DNA from: Muricea muricata | Lineage: Eukaryota; Cnidaria; Anthozoa; Malacalcyonacea; Plexauridae | Reading direction: 5' to 3' | NCBI GenBank assembly: GCA_963855995.1 | Contig: OY979723.1 | Location: 6,887,013 to 6,951,012, forward strand | Length of the DNA stretch: 64,000 nt | Part shown: positions 1 through 9,492 of the stretch, piece by piece | Layout of the letters: each line of letters begins with the position of its first letter | How positions within the stretch are numbered: the first letter of the stretch is position 1 | Made by a program: the position numbers and the translations under genes | Notes under the pieces: generated by a model | Database searches by the model: none | The model's input: the letters and a program-made list of their open reading frames with translations, nothing else | Told to the model about the DNA's origin: nothing

Positions 1-95
1 TGACAACTTAGTGGGGGGGGGGGCAAAATCCATCAGTGGGGGGGCCAAAGGAGGGGGTGGGGGTCCTTGGCCCCCCCACGTATATAGTTAAAAAA
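1..95. repeat. G-rich/C-rich low-complexity tract
   Basis: Runs of 7-11 G residues alternate with a C run at about 68-77, giving a short self-complementary GC-rich stretch at the left edge. It lies beyond the RPA-like relic of the Helentron and could be part of that element's end or a separate small repeat. No coding content is seen. Confidence 0.6.
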
Positions 96-104
96 GGCCC
101 TGTA

Positions 105-870
105 GGGCCTTGGAGCTCACTGCCTTCAATGCTTTGTATGGGAGTTTGATAATCAATGCATTTCAAAAAGCTTTTCATACCATCATTGAAGCAAGTAAAG
201 CTGAAGATGCTGTCATCAATTTCGATGAGTAATTGACTAGCTTGCGTTTTGTGGAACTTCTTAAAGTTGTTATCTTGCAGTTTGGGCAAGTAATGGTTGT
301 CTCTGCAGAAGATTCTATTTCTTCTAATGTGCATTTGGAAACCAGACATGACGGACTTCTTTTGATTTCGACTACGATGCACTTCTCTTTCACAATGTTG
401 TCTTCCAAGGTGGGTGAAGACAAATTAATTTTATCAATGTCAGCGATTTCATCTATAATTGTTGCTTCAATAGTATTGAGGTACTTATTGTCGTTGAAGA
501 TGCAAACGGTGAGGTTTTGGAAGTAGTGGCTTTTGCATATAGCGACTTTGCTAACAGCATCTTCCCACAATGCAATCTTTATTGATTCTGTCGCATCAGC
601 AATCAGACAGTCGACTTTATACTTTGTCTTGCCTTGGTAAACAACAGGTTGTTTTTCCTCGGACTTGGATATAACTCTCACCTTCACGTCAACTTTATCT
701 TAAAGTGTTGCCTCGAGACATTCTTTCAGAGTATGAAGTTGGCTTGCTGCTACATCGTTGAAGGTGCGATTTTGGCTGTTTTGGAGATGGAATACTCGTT
801 GTCTTTCGTCCTGCTTCGTTTAGTACCTTGAATTTTGACCGGAGACTTTTAAACACAGAGAACTCAGAGT
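105..870 (-). pseudogene. RPA1-like single-stranded DNA-binding protein relic of the Helentron
   Basis: The longest open piece (687 to 175) starts with an OB-fold-like segment (VRVISKSEEKQPVVYQGK then DCLIADATESIKIALWED). It ends with a zinc-finger-like pattern: KCTLEEIE, then CPNCK about 13 residues later. Beyond about 260 the matching sequence (LLIEIDDSIFSFTCFNDG) is in another frame, so at least one frameshift is present. Upstream sequence in a third frame reaches about 870. RPA-like proteins bind ssDNA and are accessory genes in many Helitrons. Assignment rests on the OB and zinc-finger pattern and on its neighbours; it could instead be a stand-alone transposon-associated RPA gene. Confidence 0.6.
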
Positions 871-916
871 ATGAACCTAACCCTGGAGGTTTGGATCTGT
901 AAAAAGGAAAGTACAT

Positions 917-1442
917 CGTTTATACTGGAATGCACATTTGAAAGGCAGTTCAGTAACGTCGTATAAACCACAACGAGAAGAGGAGAAAAAAAACCGACTG
1001 AAATTTAAAATTCTGAATGTCTTTGAGAAATATAACTTTTCTTACCTTGACTAGTTTTATCGCCTGAGTTTGACTGCTTGCTAAAACGGGAAATAAGTTT
1101 TTGTTTCTGATAAGGTTAATTGTAAAATGCAAATGAAGAAAAAAAGAGTTTTTTACTTACTTGGAAGTAGTTTCCTCATTCAGTTTTTTTTACAGGCATA
1201 ATAAAAGTATTTATTACAATTAGTATATTAACAATAATTTTCACTGTTTGAAAGCAACAAATGCATTAGACAAGTATAAAAAACTTGGTCTTAATTAGCT
1301 CTCTTGGGTCAGCCTAGTAATAAGATGCAAAATGTAATTTAAATGTTGTTTTAAAAAAATGTAGCACAATAAATATCTTTACGTATAATTTGGTTGCGAG
1401 AAGCGTTAACTACAATAATAAATAATTACAAATCCAAGGGAA
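917..1442. other. Non-coding stretch between RPA-like and endonuclease relics
   Basis: AT-rich sequence with short A and T runs and no supported reading frame. It separates two minus-strand Helentron modules and is presumably intergenic sequence of that element. Confidence 0.5.
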
Positions 1443-2150
1443 CTAGAAAAGATTAATAAGAACATAAACTGCTTTATGATCAGAAAAATACGTCTCCAGA
1501 AGGTTTCCATAAGCATTTGCTTGAGGTAAGTTGGTGTATATATGGTCTAGACAAGTTTTGTAATCTGTTGTATAGGTTGATATCAATTGTCTATAGTGAA
1601 ATTGCTGAGGAAATGAATTGAGCAATGGTACTTTTTCCCTTTCACTCAGCCAGTTCATGTTAAAATCACCAATGAATACGTTACTGGCCGTAGGTAATGA
1701 AATCAATAAATTTCTTAAAGCAGTCCATAAGTGTGAAGTGGGCAGTCTTGGTGAACGATATGTAGCAACAATTGTGACTTGTGGCAGTGTGAGGAATCTT
1801 AACGCCGTTATTTCAATACCATTTTGATTAAGAATAAATGGATAACCAGGATGAATAGTATATACGACTATATACAGCAGTTCCTCCAAAGGAACGACCA
1901 CAACCTGATGAAATGCCATCATTTCTAAACAAATCATAGCCAGTGATCGTGTATTCTTCATTTGCATCAGAAGGAGAGAGCCTTGTTTCTCCAAAAATAC
2001 TTACATCAGCACCTAGTATAGTTCAAATCACTACATACATCTTTAATATGCTTGTGCAATGATCGCGAGTTCAAAAATATGAGCTTGAATGGAACTTGGT
2101 CAGTCCTATAGATAGGTGATATACATCGTTCAAGTTTGCGATTATTTCTG
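1443..2150 (-). pseudogene. AP-endonuclease-like (exonuclease-endonuclease-phosphatase) domain of the Helentron, frameshifted
   Basis: Pieces in different frames reconstruct an EEP endonuclease in order. They are an N-terminal FLNSRSLHKHI near 2080, then FGETRL and GYDLFRND near 1990-1940, then VTIVATYRSP, the catalytic block VFIGDFNMNW, LDHIYTN, and a terminal YFSDHKAVY carrying the SDH signature. The last open piece ends at 1443 with a stop. It follows directly after the helicase motif VI region with no space for another gene, as expected for a helicase-endonuclease fusion of Helentrons. Several frame changes near 1930-2010 make it non-functional. A LINE origin is less likely because no reverse transcriptase follows. 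Confidence 0.7.
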
Positions 2151-3707
2151 AGCTCCTTCATTTCTTGCTTTACATCCTCACTGACGCCTATTTTGTCTTC
2201 ACGGATTTGTTATATAAAGACCTTCAATAGTAGTAACCCTGCTCAGGCCAACATAGTGAATGTGAGGAATTGTTCTCCTAGATAGTTTCAAAGTTTACTA
2301 CAATTTTAGTTTCTGTATCACCTTGAGACCTGTGCATTGTTTTTTCAGCAGCTGGTCTTAATGGAAATTGCTTTCTTACAACTTGTACTGACCTATTCCG
2401 ACCCACACAAAACTGAGAAGTAACAGCCTTGATTGGAGTCCAATTTGGATCAATACCTTGAGCATAAAAATGTTTGTAATCTTGCCTTGTCTTTCGCCCA
2501 ACATTAGCATTATCAAACTGAACCCAGATAATTCCAGATCGTTTGCTGGCATCTGGCACATGTATTAGGTTAACTACAGTACCAGAACCATTTGCCAAGA
2601 TATCATCAGTCCTGAAATTCAAAGATATCTCTGTTCGTTCACCAATGACGCTGTCATTGGCTTTGATTGAATATCTTGTGCCAATAATTGCATGATGTGC
2701 TTTATCATTGAACTTGTTGACTTTGGCATTCTGTATAAACAGATGTGGAGCATCCATGGGATAATTTGCATCACCTGACTTAATGATTCGTTGCTTTAGT
2801 TTCTCACTATCTTTCTTTGTATGCTTACCTTCTCTCAATCTGTTTAATAACTCGGCAAATTCTTTGCTTTCTCGTTGTCTCATTATTTCGCTAAGCTCAA
2901 ACATTTTGAAAAGTTCTTGCCATAAATTTGGAGCAAGAATACCATATTCAAAATTATCAGTGTTTTTAAATACATAACTATCCATTACTGGTTGAAGTTA
3001 AATAAATCGCCAATTGCAATAACACTAACACCACCAAAAGGCATTGAACTTCCTTTTAAATCTTTAAGCCGACGATCTATTTGGGTATTTAGCATTGCAT
3101 TTCCAACCATAGAAATTTCATCTAAAGATATGAGTTTCACATTTCCAGGTGTAGCCTTAATGTATTTAGTCTACCAGCATCTAAAGGTTAGTTTCTTAGA
3201 GACTGACTTGCAGGTATCGCAAGAGTGCTATGTATTGTATTACCTTGAGTATTATAAGCTGCTTTTAAATTCCAGTGAGCGCTAATAATAATACTGATAT
3301 TTTCCCAAAGTCAATTCCAGCTCTTGAATAGTAATATTTAACGCTGCCCGATATAAGACTTTGGTGAGATGCGACTTGCGCACACCATCTCCACCCGAAA
3401 GAAAACAATAAATTGGTTCGTCAGTTGTTTTCATTTTGTGTAATACTTGGTAGAACTCTTTCTGTTCAGCATTTAGCTTTTGTACCAAATATCGATATTC
3501 ATCATCATCATTACTTAAATTAGTAGAAGGAATGCCTAGATCATCTGACAAATTATAGCTTTCATTTAGTTCAGGAGTTAAATCAGTCTTACCCTTCATC
3601 TCATCTTGGTGTTCAATATCTTGGGTAGAAGGTGCAATTCTGTCATAATGTTCTTCTGCAGTGGCCAGTTGAGCAAAATCTTGGTCACAAATAGCATACT
3701 CCTTCAT
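2150..3707 (-). pseudogene. Pif1-like helicase of the Helentron, broken
   Basis: Walker A is visible as LSGGDGVRKSHL in the 3707-3282 piece, where the usual GxGVGKS reads GDGVRKS. Walker B follows as ISLDEISMVGNAML near 3130, then IAIGDLFN near 3000. The 2985-2278 piece carries MHRSQGDTETKIVVNF, and HYVGLSRVTTIEGLYI (motif VI) lies near 2260-2205 in another frame. The order and spacing fit the Pif1/Helitron SF1 helicase that unwinds DNA in rolling-circle transposition. At least three frame breaks (about 3280, 2990 and 2275) separate the pieces, and the altered Walker A would itself impair ATP binding. Confidence 0.8.
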
Positions 3708-3829
3708 TTTTTCCCTAATTGAATGGCATAGTTGCTGGTACCTTGATTGGTATGAAGCGCAGGAGCTAATTAAGTCAACTTCCTAATTTCGCCATGAAGT
3801 AAAGAGCATTATTAACTCGCGATAGTAGC

Positions 3830-4156
3830 CTACTTTTCTGGCTCCGCTTCTTTGTTAAACCAACAACTCCGTATTATTCTAGCTTTATTCCTCTTTTTAA
3901 CATTAGTCGGCCTCATGTATTCAGCATGTTTCGTATTATATACTTCAGACATATTTTTTGTTCTGCACTTTTTATTGTGTTCAGCATTTCTCCGCTTCAT
4001 CTCGGAGGGTTTTTCTGCTCTGTATTGTTTCATGTAATCATTGCGTTTAGTTTTTTCCTTGGGTGCAGATTTTTTCCCTACTTGATTATCACTATAAACA
4101 GTATTGCATTCAGTAGAATAAGGACTATAAGTTGAATAGGTTGAAACATAATGCAC
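3830..4156 (-). pseudogene. Basic N-terminal segment of Helitron Rep-Hel protein (remnant)
   Basis: A 108-residue open stretch is rich in Lys/Arg with repeated motifs of the type RNDYMKQYRAEKPSE, KRRNAEHNKKCR and TKHAEYMRPTNVKKR. Similar Arg/Lys-rich repeats precede the Rep domain in many Helitron proteins. It stops at 3830, and only about 120 bases separate it from the helicase relic, too little for the HUH endonuclease domain. I read this as evidence for an internal deletion of the Rep domain. Identity is inferred from composition and position only. Confidence 0.45.
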
Positions 4157-4162
4157 CTCATC

Positions 4163-4552
4163 CTAATGTCCAATAAAAATTGATATGACATTTTGTGAGT
4201 CACTTGGTTCCACTATAGTAACATCTGCAAAATTTTCATTTGACTCTATTATATGTATTTTCAAATTCATGGCATTAGCAACTGCCTGTATTATAATATG
4301 GTCTGCCCAAGTACCTTCTAAAGCTATATTGGATAAGTAATCAAGCCAAGAGGTTTCAACATTGCTTTCTATAAATTGTTCTGGATTATTTGCAAGATAT
4401 TGAACCCCAGCAGTTCTTAGTTCAAGGTGTCTGTTAGGATGACCATACAACTGATGTGATACTGATCGAAAAAAGCAATCGCCCCCTCCACCAACATCAA
4501 GCGCTATTAAACTGTAGCTATTCAACCTATCGCTAAATACATATGCTGACAT
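4163..4552 (-). pseudogene. OTU-like cysteine protease domain of the Helentron
   Basis: A 129-residue open stretch contains VGGGGDCFFRSVSHQLYG, the OTU catalytic motif with Asp-Cys (GDCFF), followed by helical segments (LRTAGVQYLANNPEQFIE). A C-terminal region ends near IISIFIGH in the zone where the catalytic His usually lies. OTU domains are deubiquitinase-type cysteine proteases and are a recurring module in Helitrons and other invertebrate mobile elements. The piece is cut at its upstream end by the PLE-1 insertion (4556). Upstream Helentron sequence resumes at 10016. Confidence 0.75.
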
Positions 4553-4555
4553 AAT

Positions 4556-4690
4556 AAGTGCTATTCTGGTTTTGTTAAATGAATGAAATCACCGAACAAA
4601 GATTGCATTCACGACCCAACATTTCGACACTCCAGTCCAGTGTCTTCATCAGGGGTGGTCTGATGTTGAAACACACGACCTTATATTTTA
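4556..4690 (-). repeat. Outer part of the left PLE-1 arm
   Basis: The reverse complement of this segment matches 9882-10015 with only a few mismatches over about 134 bp. It includes the hammerhead-like motif and the terminal GTGCTATTCTGG (GTGCTACTCTGG in the other arm). It is separated from the rest of its arm (8601 onward) by the CR1 LINE. Confidence 0.85.
4611..4663 (-). ncRNA. Hammerhead-ribozyme-like motif (PLE-1 left arm)
   Basis: On the minus strand the core reads CTGATGA, a helix II of GACACT paired with AGTGTC, then GAAA, with ACCC upstream pairing with GGGT downstream as helix I. The base after GAAA is T where the other copy has C, giving GAAATGTT instead of GAAACGTT. Hammerhead motifs are known in the terminal repeats of Penelope-like elements. 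This copy looks slightly more decayed than the one at 9906. Confidence 0.55.
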
Positions 4691-4718
4691 ATTTTAATTT
4701 TAATTTTAATTTTAATTT
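4686..4718 (-). repeat. 3' tail of the CR1 LINE, (TTTTAA)n microsatellite
   Basis: About five copies of a six-base unit (TTTTAA on the plus strand) end the CR1 element. Short microsatellite tails in place of poly(A) are typical of CR1/L2-group LINEs. Confidence 0.8.
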
Positions 4719-4919
4719 ACACTTTTGCCTTCAATTGGCGATTGGAAACCGCAACAGCTTAAGCCAATTACTGCGGCACCATTACAATAATTAACACGTA
4801 CATCAAATAATAGACATGGACATACATACAACAAACAATAGACATAGACATAGACATACTACGAACATTAAGGATAAACATATTTAACAAAAACATCAAA
4901 AACAACAAGAAGGAGTGGT

Positions 4920-7900
4920 TCAGAGGTTCCGGGCAGAATTACACTTCACACAAACTGACTTCCATGTCCTCGCATCCTCAGGATCGTAACACAAATTCAA
5001 TGCATTTATGTAATATTGTTTAAGTAAGGTCTTAAACGTAGCTAAAGAAGTGAAGTTCTTGCGCATTTCTGCTGGTAGTGTATTCCAAACTCGTTTTGAT
5101 CTGACCATGTACGATCTAGCGTAGGTGCATGTTCGACATAGCTGTTCCTCAAGTACCAAAGTTCCATCTATTTTGTCTCCAGATCTTGTAGATTTCCTTG
5201 TTGTCTTCACTTTTGGTACAATGTCTTTATCTACATAGGTGATGTTGTTTGTTATTTTGAACAATTGTACCATGTCCAAGTACTCGTGCCAATACGTTAA
5301 CGGTATTAAGTCTGTTTCTAGAAGCCGCTCTTTATATGTGTCTGTGCAGCGATATGGTAGACCAAGTATGTATTTTGTTGCGCGTCGTTGGATTCGTTCA
5401 ATGTTCTTGATGTTGTCTACAGTTTGGGGGGCCCATACCGGCGAGGAATATGCGAGATGTGCACGAACGATAGTAAGATAGATTGTTCTCTTCGTGTCTA
5501 CACTTTTGATGCTGTTTGATGTTCTTTTAACATAGCCCAAGATCTTGTTGGCTTTTCCACTCTGTGCTTCGACTTGTTTCTTCCAGGTCAGATCAGTAGA
5601 GATCCAAACTCCAAGGTCTCGTTCGTGACTACAATGTTCTAATTGTAAGTCACCCATCGTGTAGCAGGTCTTGATTAACTTAGAGCGTTTGCGGGATATT
5701 GTTTCAACCTTGCATTTTGTTGGGTTAAAGGCAAGGTTGCTGGACGTAGTCCATTGTTCCAGGTTGTTTAAGTCCTCTTGTAGCTTGTTCGAATCGGTAT
5801 TACTTGCAATACGTTTGAATAATTTCGTGTCATCGGCAAAGGTGGCTATTGTTGATGAACATACTGCATCTGGTAGGTCATTGACGTATAAAAGGAAAAG
5901 AATTGGTCCGAGGATAGATCCCTGAGGAACACCTGAAGTTACTGGTAGAGAGCAGGATGTTGAACCAAAGACTGTAACCTGCTGACGGCGATGGTAGAGG
6001 TATGATTGAAACCAGTTGAGTAGGTTTGTTTTGAATCCGAAGCGACGAAGTTTGTTTATCAGAAGTTCGTGATTGACTTTGTCAAATGCTTTGGTCATGT
6101 CCAAGTATATGACGTCAATTTGCTCTCCTCGGTCAAGGGCTTTTCCAATCTTGTCCAAAACACCCACAAGTTGTGAAGTGCAAGACCTGCCTGGCATGAA
6201 ACCGTGCTGATGATCATTGATGATTTCTTGTAGGTGTTCCCAGATGTGATTTAATACGCATCTCTCTAGTACTTTTGAAACAATACAAAGTAGAGAAATG
6301 GGTCTGTAGTTTTGAACGTGTTCTTTGATACCTCTTTTAAAGACAGGAACAACGTTTGCTAATTTCCACTCGTCAGGTACTACCGCTGAATGAAGTGATT
6401 TGTTGAACAGTAAGGTGAGAGATGGCGCTATTTGCTGAGCTGTTTCTTTCAGGATTCGACCAGGAATACCATCTGGCCCAAGCGCTTTATCTGGATTAAG
6501 ACTTCTTAAGGCAGCAAACACTTCATGTTCAGAAAAGTTTATTTCGTTTAGGATTTGTGGAGGAGATTCATTGGGATCAGCGGTATCTGTATTTTTCATT
6601 TCGTGATTGTGGAGATGGTTAGTGAATATAGAGGCGAAATAGCTATTGAATAACTCTGCAATCGATATTGTATTGTTCGCAATTTCCGTCTTCCACAATA
6701 CGGATTGTGGTATGTTGCTGGTTCTGGAATTCAGTTTGAATAGTTTCCAAAAACGTTTTGGATTTGAGTACATGGTTTTCCCAAGACAATCATAGTACTG
6801 ATTTCGACTTACTTTTAGGGCTTGTTTGGCTTGAGCGCGAAGGTACTTAAATTTTTCTTGCAAATAATCTGAAGGAGATCTTGCTAATTTGCGACGCACA
6901 GTTTCCTTTATCTTCAACAAATGCCGGATTTCACTTGTAAGCCATGGGACGTTTCGTCTAGTTTTTACCTTTTTTATCGGAACATAGTCCGTTACTGTTC
7001 TCAAGAATGAGTTTTTCCATACGATCCAGGCATCATTTATGCCGTCCATTTCGGAAACCAGATCACACAAATTTGATGAGGCGAGAGCTGCGCGAAGTCC
7101 CTTGAAGTTTGCGTTTTTGTAGTCATAGATTACTCTCGTTGTTTTTGGTGGTCTTGCGGGATTGATATAAATTTCAAACGAGATGACGTCGTGATCAGTC
7201 ACAATTCCCGATATTTCTGATGAAAGGGTTTCTCGTACTTTGACTTTGTCGGGGAAACTCGTAATGATAAGGTCCAGAATGTTATTTCCCCTTGTAGGAA
7301 TTGGGTTTACTTGTGTTAGGTAATAGTCCTTCAGGATTTCTAGAAATTCACAAGATGTTCCTTGATTTGTTACGTCAGTGTCACTATGCCAATTGATATT
7401 GGGGAGATTGAAATCTCCTGCAAGAATCACGTCATCATAGTTGTTGCGAATATCAGCAAGAAGATTATTAAATTCCGTTAGCCATGCTTCGTTTGAGTGT
7501 GGGGGACGGTAGCACGAACATACAATCAAATGGGTGTTAGAGTCCGTTTATACATCAACAATTACAATTTCAAGATTACAGACTGCTTTAATTTCGCGAG
7601 TATTTTTGAACGATTCTTCTTTGATTGCCACAAGTACACCACCACCTCTGCTTTCTCTGTCTTTCCGGAATATTTCATAGCCCTCATTAAGAATTTCTCT
7701 GTTCGAAATATCGCTATTTAGCCATGTCTCGGTAACACAAATAATGTCATTATCTTCTGAGTAAACTAAATCTTGAAAACGAGCAATGTTATTGCTTATT
7801 TCATTGCCCTGTTTGTGTTGACTTTTCAAACTACGAGCATTTATTAGCAGACATTTCAAAGGCGCTTTTGTTTTCGAGTTTGATTGAGATGGCTGATTGG

Positions 7901-8243
7901 GACCTGGATTCGTCGCGATGTCTCCAGCAAGGAGGATGCATAGTAGACGATGTAGATTTTTATTCCTGATTTCAAACTGTAAGCCATATCGGTGGTAGGA
8001 TGGCATGTCTTGTTTACGTAGGATCTTATCGCGAGTGGAAGTCCATAAACAGCTAAGCCTTTCGGAAAGTGATGTTAGTTCTGGTGAAATTGTAAAATTC
8101 AGCTGGGATTTGTTAGCATCAATTTGAACAAGCATAGGTATTGGCCTTGATAACAGCCAGAAGATTATTGTAGCACAGAAAATCCAACGGACTGCACAAA
8201 CAACCAAGTTTTTGCGATGACGTGAACTTGTTTTCCCACTCAT
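4920..8243 (-). pseudogene. CR1-like LINE polyprotein (2A-like motif, endonuclease, reverse transcriptase) with one nonsense codon
   Basis: The frame is open for about 1,107 codons except for one TAA at 7548-7550, where VIVDV is followed by stop and then TDSNTHLIVCSCYRP in the same frame. The N-terminus (residues about 12-40) is hydrophobic. Residues 107-115 read GDIATNPGP, a 2A-like ribosome-skipping motif. The endonuclease follows: INARSLKS, VTETWLNS, AGDFNLPNINW, LDLIITSFP, VTDHDV. The reverse transcriptase has YRPISLLCIVSKVLE, YLDMTKAFDKV, SGVPQGSILGP and FADDTKL, then the usual C-terminal region with IQRRATKYILGLP. The protein would copy the element's RNA at a nicked target. A single stop makes this a very young inactive copy, or a readthrough case. 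Confidence 0.88.
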
Positions 8244-8600
8244 TCTAATTTCAATTTGTTCTAATTATTCGCGAGATACTTGTAAAATTGTTCTAATTTG
8301 AATATAACCGTTACAACCGTTAATTTCGTCAACTGTTAGCGCGTGCAGTTTGCTTGCGTCTTCTTTCTTAACTGAAATTTTCCACTAGCTACGATCTCAA
8401 AATTCACTTTATTCGCCACAAATTCTTGCAAAACAGTTGAGATAACGAAAAACAATCCACCAATATCTGCTGAGAATGTCCTTAGACACCACTTTACGGC
8501 AAGAAACACTCAAAATTATTGAGTGAAAAATGATTTTAAAGCTCTTTTTGCAGAGCACTTTTTCTTGCGTGCGCTTACACGCTCTGACGCGTACCTATCT

Positions 8601-9250
8601 GCTGTCAAGGTGACGTCATCTACCAACAAGATGCAAATACTCTTGTGGTAAATGACTTCCGTTATCCCTATTTAAGGCACAAGGGCTCGCATTAATATGC
8701 CAGGCTTCTAAACAAAGCCTTTGACCATAACGATTGTTAGTGGTAATGATTTTAGAATCTTTCCACGCAATGTTATGGCTTGTTTCACACACGTGTTCAG
8801 CCAAAGCTGATTTTGAGCTGTTAAAATTAGGAACAGCCCTTTGATGTTCTTCCAGACGTGTGCAACACTGGCGTTTTGTTTGACTCAGATATACTCATAG
8901 GTATTAGAAAAAGGGATGGATTGGCAACTCTTTTGTTATCTATATTTCATCTTCAGTTGAGCACACCGGAAGCAAACATTGCCCAACTTGTATGGTAATT
9001 ATGCTCGTGAACTCAATTTCGTTTATGCGCATAATTACCATAGCGAGTTGTGCAATGTTTGTTTCCGGTTTATTAAAAATAACTTAACCGAATATCGTGT
9101 ATAGTATTGAATAGCGTTGCCAATCCATTCCCCTTTCTAATATCTATGATATACTTTCTCGCAATCACCGCATGGTATAGAGTATACAGCATGTGTTTTC
9201 TGATCAGTAAGAACGCGATCCTTGGGTTTCGCAAAAATATGTCCCAATGT
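8601..9250 (-). repeat. Inner part of the left PLE-1 arm
   Basis: The reverse complement matches 9493-9881 once the MITE at about 8896-9149 is removed. The segment encodes the last part of the Penelope protein on the minus strand, ending with PQEYLHLVGR as in the other arm. Confidence 0.85.
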
Positions 9251-9470
9251 CTGAAAGGGTTTCAGGGCAACCTTGATATCTCAATTATTGAGAAATCTCC
9301 TGATTGGTTCCGCAATTCCTTGAATGTACGGGACTATTGCAAAACCTTTCACAGCGGAATCACCCTCTGGAGAGTTGCAATGAGTGAAGGTTGGACGCCT
9401 TAAACAATCGTAGAGAAAGCTCTTAGGATAATTATTTTCTTTCAGAATATTGGTTACATATTGACACTCG
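8616..9470 (-). pseudogene. Penelope-like element C-terminal region with GIY-YIG endonuclease (PLE-1)
   Basis: On the minus strand pieces read ECQYVTNILKENNYPKSFL, then FAIVPYIQGIAEPIRRFLNN, a stop, DIKVALKPFQTLGHIFAKPK, and DQKTHAVYSIPCGDCEKVY. The last is the Penelope linker and the first GIY-YIG strand. After the MITE the frame resumes with the rest of the nuclease, EHVCETSHNIAWKDSK through LCLEAWHINASPCALNRD, ending at 8616. Most of the reverse transcriptase is absent, so this is a 5'-truncated copy. A stop after RRFLNN and the MITE insertion break it. GIY-YIG endonucleases nick the target in Penelope retrotransposition. Confidence 0.8.
8896..9149. mobile_element. MITE with inverted repeats inside the PLE-1 coding region
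   Basis: About 254 bp with imperfect terminal inverted repeats (CATAGGTATTAG at left, CTAATATCTATG at right, extending through the GGATTGGCAAC region) and an internal inverted pair around CCGGAAGCAAACATTG. It interrupts the Penelope codons for CEKVYLSQTKRQ. The flanks share ATATACT or GATATACT (about 8888-8895 and 9149-9156), a 7-8 bp target duplication that would suit a hAT-type mover. No coding capacity. Confidence 0.75.
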
Positions 9471-9492
9471 TTTTCCCTAGCATCGTTGTTCG

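Larger units (their letters stand above)
105..4555 (-). mobile_element. Helentron-type Helitron relic (main part)
   Basis: Read on the minus strand, the pieces lie in the order OTU-like protease, basic N-terminal segment, Pif1-type helicase, AP-type endonuclease, RPA1-like ssDNA-binding protein. A helicase followed directly by an endonuclease, with OTU and RPA modules, is the known make-up of Helentrons (Helitron2-like rolling-circle transposons). All modules carry frameshifts or stops. No HUH Rep nuclease motif was found between the basic segment (3830) and the helicase (3707), so the Rep region appears deleted. The 5' part of the same element continues at 10016 onward, beyond the Penelope insertion PLE-1. 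Precise termini are not resolved. Confidence 0.72.
4683..8600 (-). mobile_element. CR1-like LINE, nearly intact, inserted in PLE-1
   Basis: A minus-strand non-LTR retrotransposon of about 3.9 kb has a 5' leader of about 350 bp (8600-8244), one long reading frame (8243-4920) and a 3' end with a hexanucleotide tail rather than poly(A). The PLE-1 sequence that should be continuous is cut exactly at its two ends: ACGACCTTATA on one side and CTGCTGTCAAGG on the other, compared with the uninterrupted copy at 9865-9895. No clear target-site duplication is visible. No separate ORF1 was found. Confidence 0.85.

Noticed and set aside
8-382. A 124-codon minus-strand frame at the left edge as a separate gene
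   Set aside because: Its middle part continues the RPA-like reading after a frameshift, and its two ends run through low-complexity G/C sequence.
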